A program made the translations under genes and the position numbers. A DNA stretch of 64,000 nucleotides from NCBI RefSeq assembly GCF_900108455.1, contig NZ_FNWS01000001.1:1-64000 (forward strand), given 5' to 3'. The notes under the pieces were generated by a model, which had not been told where the DNA came from, made no database searches, and worked only from the letters and a program-made list of their open reading frames with translations. Positions 52,671-60,702 of the stretch are shown here, in pieces. Every line of letters starts with the position of its first letter. Positions within the stretch are counted from its first letter, which is position 1. The stretch comes from Fructobacillus pseudoficulneus. GTDB taxonomy: Bacteria > Bacillota > Bacilli > Lactobacillales > Lactobacillaceae.

Positions 52671-52723
52671 TTGTTTAACAAACAAATTCGTGCGAGCAAC
52701 GCGCACATTTGTTAGAACAAATG
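52671..52723. repeat. Cluster of overlapping inverted repeats between two terminators
   Basis: Three nested repeats share an AACAAA core. TTGTTT/AAACAA lies near 52671-52685. AACAAAT-TC-GTGCG pairs with CGCAC-ATTTGTT at 52681-52713 (12 bp with a two-base bulge). CATTTGTT/AACAAATG has eight-base perfect arms at about 52706-52723. They lie in a 90-base gap between the amidase and oppA terminators, where no transcript is expected. Confidence 0.6.
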
Positions 52724-52741
52724 ACGCCTGAAAGCAGCCAC

Positions 52742-52782
52742 AAAAAAGCCCCCAACCATTCATGATGAATAGCTGGGAGCCC
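52742..52782 (-). terminator. Terminator after oppA
   Basis: On the minus strand GGGCTCCCA pairs with TTGGGGGC-type sequence, with an inner ATTCAT/ATGAAT stem, followed by T6. It lies 68 bases past the oppA stop. Confidence 0.85.
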
Positions 52783-52849
52783 AAACATTAAATTAAATTG
52801 AATCGATTGAGTTAAAACAAAGAATAATCTAGCTAAGCGCTTTGTGAGC

Positions 52850-54703
52850 TTACTTGCGTGGATTACCACTGGTTGTTGGCTTATTTGAAGAAACACCCAA
52901 CTGAGCATACAAGTCATTTGAATTAGCAGTGGTCCAACCAGTAACACGGCCGTTAACCAATGAAGCGCTAATTGGTGTCGTCGTTGGAATTGTGTAAGCT
53001 TCGTCATCAACCATCATCTTCTGGAAGTCCTTGATGTTGCTAATCAATTCTGACTGTGAAGATGAGTTTTGTGTGTCAGTCAAGTTCTTTGACAAGGCAC
53101 TTGAAACAACGTGACCGAAGTTGTAGTTAGCTGACTTAGCCCACAATTGGTCAAATGTTGGCACAGTTCCTTCTGCCCAACCACCAAGTGTCAAATCCCA
53201 GTCTTGGTTTGTACCACCAACAACGATTGACTTCCAAGTAGAACTATCAACAAGCTTATCTTGGTAAAGCTTGACTTCAATACCGGCATTCTTCCATGCA
53301 GCGATGTAAGCCTTTGCTTCTGCTTCAGAAGTTGCCGTACCGGAACGAGCCAAGTAAGTCAACGTCAAACGCTTACCATCCTTTTCATAGTAACCATCAG
53401 ACCCCTTCTTATAGCCAGCCTTCTCCAAGTACTGACCAGCCTTCTTAGCATCACCACTGTCCTTATCGTGATAACCCTTAACAGACTTGTCATAGAATTG
53501 TTCCTTAGAAGTTGACTTTGAAACCAAGGTATTCGTAGGAAGTGAGAAACCGTTACTATACTTAGCAGCAACATCCCCAACGTTCATGGCATAACCAACT
53601 GCCTTACGAACATTAGCATCTTGCAATGGTGTATTGCGATCCTGAACGTTTGTCTTAGTACTCTTGTCATAGTGACCAAGGTTGAAGTACATCTCAGAGT
53701 AATTTGATGCATACTTTCCTGTTGAAGCATAACCATTCTTATTGTTATACTTTGACAATTCATCCGCACCACCGTTCTTCCACAAGTTTGTTGGAACGGA
53801 CGTTACCACATCAAACTTTTGCTTTGAAAGATCATTTTCAAGCTTTGACTGATCTTGGTTAACGTAGAACGTAATTGAATTCAACCGGGCCTGCTTACCC
53901 CAGTAATCGCTGTTACGAACATACTTAACGGTTGAGTCACTTGAAACCGATGAAACCTTAAATGGTCCAAATGACAATGGATTCTTTGTCACCTTTTCGG
54001 TTGTTGACAAATCCTTTGAAGAAACATTCTTCAAATCGTGGTATGGCAAGGCGTTCGATGGGACACCATCACCCCACTCCGCTGCGGCTGGCAATGATGT
54101 ATAACTAACCGTCAACTTCTTACCATCTTTACCATCATCAAACTTCAAACCGGAGATCGACTTTGCTTTACCGTTTTGGAAATCTTCCATTCCCTTAATG
54201 TTCAAGAATGAACTGGTAAAGTTACTTGATGCCACATCATTTGTTGCCAAAGTTTCAAGTGAAAAGGCAACGTCTTGAGCCGTCACATCCTGACCATCAG
54301 ACCACTTCAAATTGTCTCGCAAAGTGATCGTAATTGTCTTATCAGAACGGTTAATCTTCATCGTTGCTGGACCGCCACTTTCAACCTTACCGTGCTTGTC
54401 GGTATAAAACAGTTGATTAGAAGCTGGCTGCTGTTCAACACCAACGGATGCCCACTGATTAAATTCCGCATACCCAACGTAGCTAACTGGGGCTGCAGCT
54501 GTTCCAGGTACAGTCACGCTTAAGTTGCCGCCCTTAATTGGTGATTTGGAATTTTTATAATCCCCCTTAAACGATCCAACACTAATTGCCTTTGCCGGTG
54601 TATCGTAATGTTTCGACGTGCTCGCCAGAATAGCAAAGCCGGCAGCAGCCACGACGACAACACCTCCCACACCAAAGGCTATCTTTTTTCCTACACTTAC
54701 CAT
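52850..54703 (-). CDS. oppA: Oligopeptide ABC transporter substrate-binding protein
   Basis: A 617-residue SBP_bac_5 protein that captures peptides outside the membrane for the OppBCDF transporter. Typical segments are TITITLRDNLKWSDGQDVTA, DVAFSLETL, the mid-chain NTPLQDANVRKAVGYAMNVG and QDWDLTLGGW. The N terminus has a hydrophobic stretch (about 8-27, GVGGVVVVAAAGFAILAS) but no cysteine, so it is not a lipoprotein; it must be held by an uncleaved helix or be released. AGGAGG precedes the start. It is last in the operon and has its own promoter (TTGACA 54786-54791, TATGAT 54764-54769), allowing extra synthesis of the binding protein. Confidence 0.93.
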   Translation of the reverse strand: MVSVGKKIAFGVGGVVVVAAAGFAILASTSKHYDTPAKAISVGSFKGDYKNSKSPIKGGNLSVTVPGTAAAPVSYVGYAEFNQWASVGVEQQPASNQLFYTDKHGKVESGGPATMKINRSDKTITITLRDNLKWSDGQDVTAQDVAFSLETLATNDVASSNFTSSFLNIKGMEDFQNGKAKSISGLKFDDGKDGKKLTVSYTSLPAAAEWGDGVPSNALPYHDLKNVSSKDLSTTEKVTKNPLSFGPFKVSSVSSDSTVKYVRNSDYWGKQARLNSITFYVNQDQSKLENDLSKQKFDVVTSVPTNLWKNGGADELSKYNNKNGYASTGKYASNYSEMYFNLGHYDKSTKTNVQDRNTPLQDANVRKAVGYAMNVGDVAAKYSNGFSLPTNTLVSKSTSKEQFYDKSVKGYHDKDSGDAKKAGQYLEKAGYKKGSDGYYEKDGKRLTLTYLARSGTATSEAEAKAYIAAWKNAGIEVKLYQDKLVDSSTWKSIVVGGTNQDWDLTLGGWAEGTVPTFDQLWAKSANYNFGHVVSSALSKNLTDTQNSSSQSELISNIKDFQKMMVDDEAYTIPTTTPISASLVNGRVTGWTTANSNDLYAQLGVSSNKPTTSGNPRK

Positions 54704-54763
54704 GCAATGGTCCTCCTCTTTTTTTCAACCCTTTTTTAGAATATCTCAAAGTTGATAATTATA

Positions 54764-54835
54764 ATCATAGCATCGTTAATTAGAATGTCAACGATTATTT
54801 TAATTTATTTTTAATCGTAATTTAATCGTTAATTA
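54764..54835 (-). promoter_or_regulatory. oppA internal promoter with repeated ATCGTTAATTA motif
   Basis: TTGACA (54786-54791) and TATGAT (54764-54769), 16 bases apart, form a near-ideal minus-strand promoter. ATCGTTAATTA occurs at 54772-54782, within the spacer, and again at 54825-54835. Related AACGATTA and TAATCGTAATT copies lie between. The spacing suggests a regulator's binding sites; no CodY box was seen. Confidence 0.6.
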
Positions 54836-55720
54836 ATCTAATGATTGGCGTTGGTCAACTGACCGCCGGACAATCTGCCCTAAGACAACGAAACCAAAAG
54901 TTAAGATAATCAAAATTAACGTTACTGGTACCCATAGCCACCAGCGAACATAAATTGTCGAAGCTGATCCATTCAACACCGTCAGCATTGATCCAAGCGA
55001 ACTCGTTCCGGCTTTCAAACCAAAGCCCAAAAATGTCAGACCTGATTCAATTCCAATTGAGCCCGCCAGTGTCAAGGCGTAATCAGAGATAATCGTCGAA
55101 GAAATATTCGGCAAAATACCAGAAAAAAGAATTTTATACCAGGGTGTCCCTGAAATTTTGGCAGCCTGGACATAATCGCGATTAACCTCCGATAACGTCA
55201 AAGTTCGAACAAGGCGGACATTTGCCGGCCAGCTTAAAGCAGCCAAAATCAAAATCAGGTTCCAAATGGACAATCCCTTAGCCGTTGAAAAAATGATCGC
55301 CAGAATCATGACCAAAGGCATCACCAACCAAAAATCAATTAGTCGCATCGAAATCCAGTCTGCCCAGCCACCAAAATAGCCAATGACCATTCCAAAGACA
55401 ATTGAGATTAAGGTCACTAAAGTAGCCACACCAAAACCGATAATCAATGAATTTTTAGCTGAAGCAATCAAAGTCAAGATGAAATCAGCGCCCGAATCTG
55501 TAGTCCCTAAAATGTGCCCATTTGTCATTGGCGGCAAATTTGAATTCATAATGTCACTCATCGACCCAATATTACTTGGTACAAAAAATTGGCCGAAGAA
55601 AATCAATAAGAATAATGAAATTAGCAAAATCAAAGCCGTCAAACCAAGACCGTCATTACTCAGTTCACGCCAGAAGCTAGGCCAAAATTTTGAACCAAAA
55701 TGTTTTTTCTTTGTTTGCAT
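54833..55720 (-). CDS. oppC: Oligopeptide ABC transporter permease OppC
   Basis: The 295-residue membrane subunit has an N-terminal OppC-type helix (about 22-45), five further helices, and the EAA loop near 183-203 (DYVQAAKISGTPWYKILFSG), which contacts the ATPases. NSNLPPMTNGHILGTTDSGA near 60-79 is the characteristic external loop of OppC/DppC proteins. It pairs with OppB to form the channel for oligopeptides. Ten bases separate it from oppB. Length is normal. Confidence 0.94.
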   Translation of the reverse strand: MQTKKKHFGSKFWPSFWRELSNDGLGLTALILLISLFLLIFFGQFFVPSNIGSMSDIMNSNLPPMTNGHILGTTDSGADFILTLIASAKNSLIIGFGVATLVTLISIVFGMVIGYFGGWADWISMRLIDFWLVMPLVMILAIIFSTAKGLSIWNLILILAALSWPANVRLVRTLTLSEVNRDYVQAAKISGTPWYKILFSGILPNISSTIISDYALTLAGSIGIESGLTFLGFGLKAGTSSLGSMLTVLNGSASTIYVRWWLWVPVTLILIILTFGFVVLGQIVRRSVDQRQSLD

Positions 55721-55730
55721 GACCTACTCC

Positions 55731-56696
55731 TTATTTCACCCGAATTCGTGGATCTACCCATGCCGAAATAATGTCAGACAAGAGTCCACCTAATAGTGAC
55801 AACGTTCCTTGTAACAGCATCAAGGCAGTGATGATCGTATAGTCACGACCAGTCAATGCTTGCACAAACAGCGCACCAATACCTGGATAACCAAAGATTG
55901 TTTCCGCAAAGATTGCACCACCAAGAACACCCGTAATGGAGTAACCAATTCCTGAAGCGATTGGCAAGAAGGCATTGCGCAAAATGTGTTTACGGAAAAC
56001 TAATTTCATTGAGACACCCTTTGCACGGGCTGTTCGAACATAGTCTTGCGCTTGCTGGTCTAGCAAGTTTGACCGTAAGTACTGAAAAATGCTATTTGTA
56101 CTAAATAAAGCAATCGTTAAGGCTGGCAAAAAGGCATAACGCAAGTTATTAAAGAAATTAACAATAAAACTTTGGCCATCTTCAATCCCCGTTCCTGAAC
56201 TTGGAAATAGCGGAAGCAGATAAACAAAAAGCACCATCATGACAAAGTAAAAAACAAAAGACGGAACAGCCGAAGTCAATGTATTCCAAACAACCAATGC
56301 CCGGTCAATCCACTTATTTTCATGACGAGCTGCCAATAATGCCTGTGAAATGGCCAATAAATAAGTCAAGATAACAGCAATCACGCCCATTGATAAGGTT
56401 GGCCAGATACGACTACCAATCACTCGTGTTACAGACCAACCACGGTTAACGGTATAAGAAGTTCCAAAGTCTCCCTGGAAAATATGCTCAACCCAACGGA
56501 TATACTGCTCATACCAGGGTAAATCCAATCCGGCTGCATGACGCATCCGCTCAATCGTAGCCGGATCCGAATTTGGATTTAAGTTCCCATAAAAGGGGTC
56601 ACCAGGCATCAATTGTGCCAGCATAAAAATCAGCAGCGAAACCAAAATCAACTGCGGTAACATAATTAAAATTCGTCGAAGAATTGTTTTCGCCAT
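55731..56696 (-). CDS. oppB: Oligopeptide ABC transporter permease OppB
   Basis: A 321-residue permease with six membrane helices. The start MAKTILRRILIMLPQLILVS leads into the first helix; LMPGDPFYGNLNPNSDP near 28-44 and YEQYIRWVEHIFQGDFGTSY near 63-82 are standard for OppB/DppB. The EAA loop is DYVRTARAKGVSMKLVFRKH near 219-238, and GAIFAETIFGYPGIGALFVQ near 261-280 follows. It forms the transport channel together with OppC. Two bases separate it from oppF. Confidence 0.95.
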   Translation of the reverse strand: MAKTILRRILIMLPQLILVSLLIFMLAQLMPGDPFYGNLNPNSDPATIERMRHAAGLDLPWYEQYIRWVEHIFQGDFGTSYTVNRGWSVTRVIGSRIWPTLSMGVIAVILTYLLAISQALLAARHENKWIDRALVVWNTLTSAVPSFVFYFVMMVLFVYLLPLFPSSGTGIEDGQSFIVNFFNNLRYAFLPALTIALFSTNSIFQYLRSNLLDQQAQDYVRTARAKGVSMKLVFRKHILRNAFLPIASGIGYSITGVLGGAIFAETIFGYPGIGALFVQALTGRDYTIITALMLLQGTLSLLGGLLSDIISAWVDPRIRVK

Positions 56697-56698
56697 AA

Positions 56699-57685
56699 TT
56701 AATTGTGATCCTTTCTAATTGAAACGAAGTGCGTTTCGCTAATCGGGCTTAAATCATATGCCCGCAGACTATCTGGTTCATAGTACAAATCGTGATCCCG
56801 ATCAAACTCCGCTGCGACTGCCAACCTCTCTTCTCGTTTTGATTGCCGGTCTTCAACTTTTTGGCTCGGAATTGCCGATAAAAGTCGCTTTGTATAAATG
56901 TGTTGGGGATGGTCAAAGATATCTTGGTTCGTCCCCATTTCAACAAAACGACCGTGGTGCATAATGGCAATGTTATCCGTCATATACTTCACCACCCCTA
57001 AGTCGTGTGAGATGAAAAGAAAACTAATACCATAATCTCGTTGAATTTTTTTCATAAAATTTAGAACCTGCGCCTGGACAGAAAGATCCAAGGCTGAAAC
57101 AGGTTCATCCGCAACAATTAAGCGCGGATTAGTTGCTAAGGCTCTTGCAACAACAATTCGTTGCCGCTGTCCTCCAGAAAATTGAAATGGATATTGTTCC
57201 ACGGTTTTAGCTGGCAAACCAACAACTTCTAGCAATTCAAGAACACGTTGCTCAATTTTCTCTTGATCAAAGGAGCGCTCCTGGTTATGCCCTTCACTAC
57301 CAATCGCCGCTGGAACGCCAAAATTCTGCAAGGGTTCTGCAATAATCGTGCCGATAGTTTTTCGAGGATTTAGACTTGACTGACTATCTTGGAAAACCAT
57401 CTGGACGTCCTTGTTATAATGAATAGCCTTTTTTTGCTTGATTGTTGTGACATCTTGATTGTCAAACAAAATTTGACCACTGGTTGGATTTTCTAAGCCA
57501 ACCAGCATTTTCCCAATCGTCGTCTTACCAGACCCAGACTCACCGACCAAACCGTATGTTTGCCCAGCTTCAATGGTCAGCGAAACATCATCAACCGCTT
57601 TAATATCATCTGTTTTTTTATTAAAGAAACCACCTTTAACGGGATAATAATTTTTCAGGTTCGTAATTTTTACTAACTCAGTCAT
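56699..57685 (-). CDS. oppF: Oligopeptide ABC transporter ATPase OppF
   Basis: The 328-residue ATPase powers the Opp system with OppD. Walker A is GLVGESGSGKTTIGKML near 45-61, the Q-loop QMVFQDSQSSLNPRKTIG near 95-112, the signature FSGGQRQRIVVARAL near 167-181, and Walker B RLIVADEPVSALDLSVQAQV near 187-206. The C-terminal oligopeptide_HPY segment is present, though without the cysteine cluster of iron-sulfur-binding OppF proteins. Its start overlaps oppD by four bases. Confidence 0.95.
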   Translation of the reverse strand: MTELVKITNLKNYYPVKGGFFNKKTDDIKAVDDVSLTIEAGQTYGLVGESGSGKTTIGKMLVGLENPTSGQILFDNQDVTTIKQKKAIHYNKDVQMVFQDSQSSLNPRKTIGTIIAEPLQNFGVPAAIGSEGHNQERSFDQEKIEQRVLELLEVVGLPAKTVEQYPFQFSGGQRQRIVVARALATNPRLIVADEPVSALDLSVQAQVLNFMKKIQRDYGISFLFISHDLGVVKYMTDNIAIMHHGRFVEMGTNQDIFDHPQHIYTKRLLSAIPSQKVEDRQSKREERLAVAAEFDRDHDLYYEPDSLRAYDLSPISETHFVSIRKDHN

Positions 57686-58695
57686 GACTGTCCCTCAATT
57701 TCTTGCTCATCTGGAAAAGCAAAGTCTTGCCATGCCGTTCCTCGAACATAATGATCTGGTTCGATTTCTGTCAAAGTATCAGCAACATCTGCGTCAACCA
57801 ACTTTTGGTCTAACCATGGTACACGTTGCAAGAACAAATCCTTGTGATGGTCCATTTCGGACAATGATGGTACCGTTCCAGGAATAGCATAGAGTTCACC
57901 ACCCGCTTGCACATTTTCAGGATCTGCACGCAATAATGAACGTGTATATGGGTGCTTAGGATTATTAAATAGTCGTTCAACCGGCGCTTTTTCAACAATC
58001 TGACCGGCATACATCACGGCCACTTCATCCGCAATTTCAGCCACAACGTCCAAATTATGAGTGATTAAAAGCACACCAGCACCCTTCTTTTGTTGGATTT
58101 TTTTAATCAAATCCAAGATTTGTGATTGGATGACTGCATCCAAAGCGGTTGTTGGCTCATCAGCAATAATTAAATCTGGTTCATTAGCCAATGCCATTGC
58201 AATCATGACTCGTTGACGCATCCCACCAGAAAGTTCATGTGGGTACTGCTTTGCCACTCGGTCACTATCGGGAATACCAACTTCCGTTAACAAATTTAAA
58301 ACATGTTCTGACACCGACTGAGCTTTTCCATTATGCACAGTTATTGCCTCGGCAATTTGTTCACCAATTCGCATCAATGGATTCAGACTTGATAAAGGAT
58401 CTTGAAAGATCATACCAACAGAATTACCGCGATATTGATCATATTGTTCTTCTGTCAATCCAATTAGCTCTTCGCCATTCAATTGAATCGACCCCGTTAC
58501 CTTAGTCAGTTCAGGATTATGGAGGCCCATAATGCTCATCGCAAAGGTTGACTTTCCCGATCCAGATTCACCAACCAGAGCTAAAACCTGACCACGGTCA
58601 ATTGTCAAATTAACCCCAGCCAAAGCCGTTTGGTAAGTACCTTTAATCCGAAAATCAACGGAGACATCACGCGCTTCTAATAATTCTTCCGCCAT
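57682..58695 (-). CDS. oppD: Oligopeptide ABC transporter ATPase OppD
   Basis: The first gene of the oppDFBCA operon encodes a 337-residue ATPase. Walker A is ALVGESGSGKSTFAMSIMG near 33-51, the signature ELSGGMRQRVMIAMALANEP near 152-171 and Walker B DLIIADEPTTALDAVIQSQI. The C-terminal region from about 235 (NNPKHPYTRSLLRADPENVQ) is the oligopeptide_HPY domain that orients the transporter. Promoter: TTATTG (58751-58756) and TATAAT (58728-58733), spacing 17. Peptide uptake would feed PepT and other peptidases. Confidence 0.95.
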   Translation of the reverse strand: MAEELLEARDVSVDFRIKGTYQTALAGVNLTIDRGQVLALVGESGSGKSTFAMSIMGLHNPELTKVTGSIQLNGEELIGLTEEQYDQYRGNSVGMIFQDPLSSLNPLMRIGEQIAEAITVHNGKAQSVSEHVLNLLTEVGIPDSDRVAKQYPHELSGGMRQRVMIAMALANEPDLIIADEPTTALDAVIQSQILDLIKKIQQKKGAGVLLITHNLDVVAEIADEVAVMYAGQIVEKAPVERLFNNPKHPYTRSLLRADPENVQAGGELYAIPGTVPSLSEMDHHKDLFLQRVPWLDQKLVDADVADTLTEIEPDHYVRGTAWQDFAFPDEQEIEGQS

Positions 58696-58727
58696 TAAAA
58701 CAATCTCCTTTGAGTTATTATTAGAAA

Positions 58728-58756
58728 ATTATACATTATTTCTAATTTAACAATAA
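58728..58756 (-). promoter_or_regulatory. opp operon promoter
   Basis: TTATTG (58751-58756) and TATAAT (58728-58733) with a 17-base spacer, about 32 bases upstream of the oppD start, downstream of two terminators. Confidence 0.65.
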
Positions 58757-58812
58757 CCCCCTATTGATTATTTTAATTTTTATTTAATGAGCGTGAAACT
58801 TACTTGTAACAC

Positions 58813-58845
58813 AAAAATCCCGTCTGCTTTTTTAAACAGGCGGGA
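58813..58845 (-). terminator. Second terminator upstream of the opp operon
   Basis: Nine-bp stem TCCCGCCTG/CAGACGGGA (one G-U or mismatch) with T5 on the minus strand. It lies 13 bases after the candidate small RNA terminator; TTTT on the other side suggests it may also work in reverse. Confidence 0.75.
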
Positions 58846-58857
58846 CTACTTTTAGAC

Positions 58858-58922
58858 AAAAAACAGCACTCCGAAGAGTGCTGGGTAGGTAGATAGATAA
58901 ACTACCTCAGTTGGTTGCTCTT
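58858..58922 (-). ncRNA. Candidate small RNA gene upstream of opp
   Basis: A full transcription unit without an open frame: TTGCCC (58946-58951) and TATACT (58923-58928) are 17 bases apart, giving a start near 58916. About 58 bases later a perfect eight-bp, UUCG-loop hairpin CAGCACTC/GAGTGCTG (58864-58883) ends in T6. Between them lies a second stem, AGGTAG/CTACCT (58887-58907), and a C-rich stretch CTACCTACCC that could pair with G-rich ribosome sites. I do not recognise the RNA family. Confidence 0.65.
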
Positions 58923-58951
58923 AGTATAACACCCTAACTTCAACCGGGCAA

Positions 58952-59155
58952 GAGCTGGTTAAAAAAATAACGATTAAAGATAGTAATTGAACTTTTCAAT
59001 CCCAAAAGTCGAGCTTAGAAAGCGACTTCAGCAGCAGCACAAGCGCCAATTATTACACAGATTTCCAAACAAAACTTGATTTCAGTGCTTTTTTTCATTA
59101 TTTGTTGAAAAATATGTTACAATGATGTCATAGATTTCAAGGGGAAATAATTAGA
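58952..59155. other. Remainder of the opp/DUF308 intergenic region
   Basis: No gene seen. A bulged hairpin AAGTCG-AG-CTT / AAG-CGACTT lies near 59006-59029. An extended -10 for the downstream plus-strand gene, TGTTACAAT, is at 59115-59123. Confidence 0.5.
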
Positions 59156-59695
59156 ATGAATACAGAATTAATGCATAAAGCGCGTCACTTAATCGGCATT
59201 GAAGCACTAGTTTTTATTGTGATTGGTGCACTAATCACCTTTTTACCAGGAATGACTGCCAATATTGCCGCTTCAATCATCGCTACGATGATGATCATGA
59301 TTGGCTTATTCAAAATAGTTCACGCCATCGAAAATGATTTAGCATCTAGTTGGAACAAAGCCGGTTCCATGCTGCTTGGTTTCCTTTATTTTTTTGCCGG
59401 CTTGATCATTTTCTTAAACCTGAGCATGGCCTGGTTACCATTTTTCATTTTGGTTGGTACCAGCGTCGGCCTGGCTTGGCTAATTGAAGGGATCCTTCAG
59501 TTATCATTTGCCAGCAAATTTGGTGAACATCAAGCCTGGTTTACCATCGCTGCGATTTTAAACATCATTGCTGGTATCATCTTGTTAATGAGTCCTTTGT
59601 TCGCCGGAACCTTCCTCTGGTTATTTGCCGGAATCACCCTGGTATTGCTAGGGCTCTACCACTTATTCTTATACTTCCGTTTGCAAACAAAATAA
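59156..59695 (+). CDS. DUF308 (HdeD-like) membrane protein
   Basis: A 179-residue membrane protein with six hydrophobic helices in three pairs, the DUF308/HdeD pattern. EALVFIVIGALITFLPGMTA near 15-34 and the later FAGITLVLLGLYHLFLYFRL near 157-176 are typical repeats. HdeD in enterics contributes to acid resistance at high cell density; a stress role is an inference here. It has an extended -10 (TGTTACAAT), a ribosome site (AGGGGAAAT) and its own terminator. Confidence 0.83.
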   Translation: MNTELMHKARHLIGIEALVFIVIGALITFLPGMTANIAASIIATMMIMIGLFKIVHAIENDLASSWNKAGSMLLGFLYFFAGLIIFLNLSMAWLPFFILVGTSVGLAWLIEGILQLSFASKFGEHQAWFTIAAILNIIAGIILLMSPLFAGTFLWLFAGITLVLLGLYHLFLYFRLQTK

Positions 59696-59700
59696 ATAAA

Positions 59701-59736
59701 AATCCGGTCAACCATTGATATGACCGGATTTTTTTA
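59701..59736 (+). terminator. Terminator after the DUF308 gene
   Basis: Ten-bp perfect stem AATCCGGTCA/TGACCGGATT followed by T5; it may serve both convergent genes. Confidence 0.9.
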
Positions 59737-59743
59737 TATCATT

Positions 59744-60637
59744 TTATGCCCAACCTAATTCACTAATGGTGCTTTGAATTAAATCAGTTTGGAAATTTTC
59801 ACCCAAAGCGAGGGTGACCAATGCTGACTGGAAGACTAGCCAAGACTCCATTTGATCTTTTGACAACAACCCCGTCATCGTCAAAACCAAACTCTTATCG
59901 CCTGCCTGATCCGCTAAATTAGCCAAAATCAATTCCAAATCGGCTAAGTCAATTTCTGCCAAAACATCCGTACTCATTTGCAAATTAATCACGGCTGCTC
60001 CTGTGGCTGAAGCGGCAGCAAAGGTTGATTGAATCGTATCTGGACTGGCATCGTAGACCGTTTTAGTCGCAATCACCGGTACACCGACCTTTTGAGCGAC
60101 GGCAATCACCTTCTCCTGCAAATTTTCATCCAATTCCTCTGGTAAATAGACACCAGCAAATTGGTCACCACCGGCCTGCAAAGCAGTTGCGAGGAAATAG
60201 GCCTGGTCAGCATGGCTCAACTCCCCGCGACCACCAGCAGCCTTACTGGTGTAGGCCAACAGCATCAAGTGGTCACCGGCTGTTTCCAAGGCGTTGTTTA
60301 CTAACTCGCCAACAATTTGCTGGTGAATAGCTGGCCAATTGCTCAAGAATTCCTGGTAAGCCTGGTCTAACTCGGCCTTCATCGAGGCTTTCTTCATCGC
60401 CGAAACATCGCGTTCATCAACTGCTTGTGCCCCACCGTCTTTGACTTGATCCCAAATAACTTCTTTTGAAAATTCATCCGCAATGGCGTCAGCCTGCCAG
60501 ATGACTGCATCCGGATTTTTCTGATCAAGTAATTCCTTAAATGGCGTAAACTTGTCATTTGGTCCCAAGGCCATTGGGACTGCTAATGCAGATTGCGCAA
60601 TTGGTTTCTTTTGTTCAAATAATTCTGTAATTTTCAT
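59744..60637 (-). CDS. Unrecognised 297-residue cytosolic protein
   Basis: I do not recognise this protein. It is acidic and soluble, with no signal peptide, membrane helix or cysteine. It alternates helical stretches with short hydrophobic strands (DAVIWQADAI, HLMLLAYTS, QFAGVYLPE, VGVPVIATKTVYDASP, GAAVINLQM, KSLVLTMTGL), which would suit an alpha/beta barrel or Rossmann-like fold. SKAAGGRGELSHADQAYFLA near 131-150 is the most motif-like piece. The ATG at 60637 has no ribosome site; a perfect 10-bp hairpin sits 16 bases upstream. It follows an aldose epimerase gene on the same strand, so a sugar-related role is possible but not shown. Confidence 0.75.
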   Translation of the reverse strand: MKITELFEQKKPIAQSALAVPMALGPNDKFTPFKELLDQKNPDAVIWQADAIADEFSKEVIWDQVKDGGAQAVDERDVSAMKKASMKAELDQAYQEFLSNWPAIHQQIVGELVNNALETAGDHLMLLAYTSKAAGGRGELSHADQAYFLATALQAGGDQFAGVYLPEELDENLQEKVIAVAQKVGVPVIATKTVYDASPDTIQSTFAAASATGAAVINLQMSTDVLAEIDLADLELILANLADQAGDKSLVLTMTGLLSKDQMESWLVFQSALVTLALGENFQTDLIQSTISELGWA

Positions 60638-60653
60638 TGTCTAATAAATCCGA

Positions 60654-60679
60654 AAGCCAGCTGGGTTAGCAGCTGGCTT
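60654..60679 (-). repeat. Perfect hairpin between the epimerase gene and the unrecognised gene
   Basis: AAGCCAGCTG/CAGCTGGCTT, ten bp with a six-base loop. It lacks a T run on the minus strand (next bases TCGG), so it is a poor terminator and may instead mark the 5' leader of the downstream gene. Confidence 0.6.
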
Positions 60680-60702
60680 ATTTACTTTCATTAAGTCTTT
60701 GT

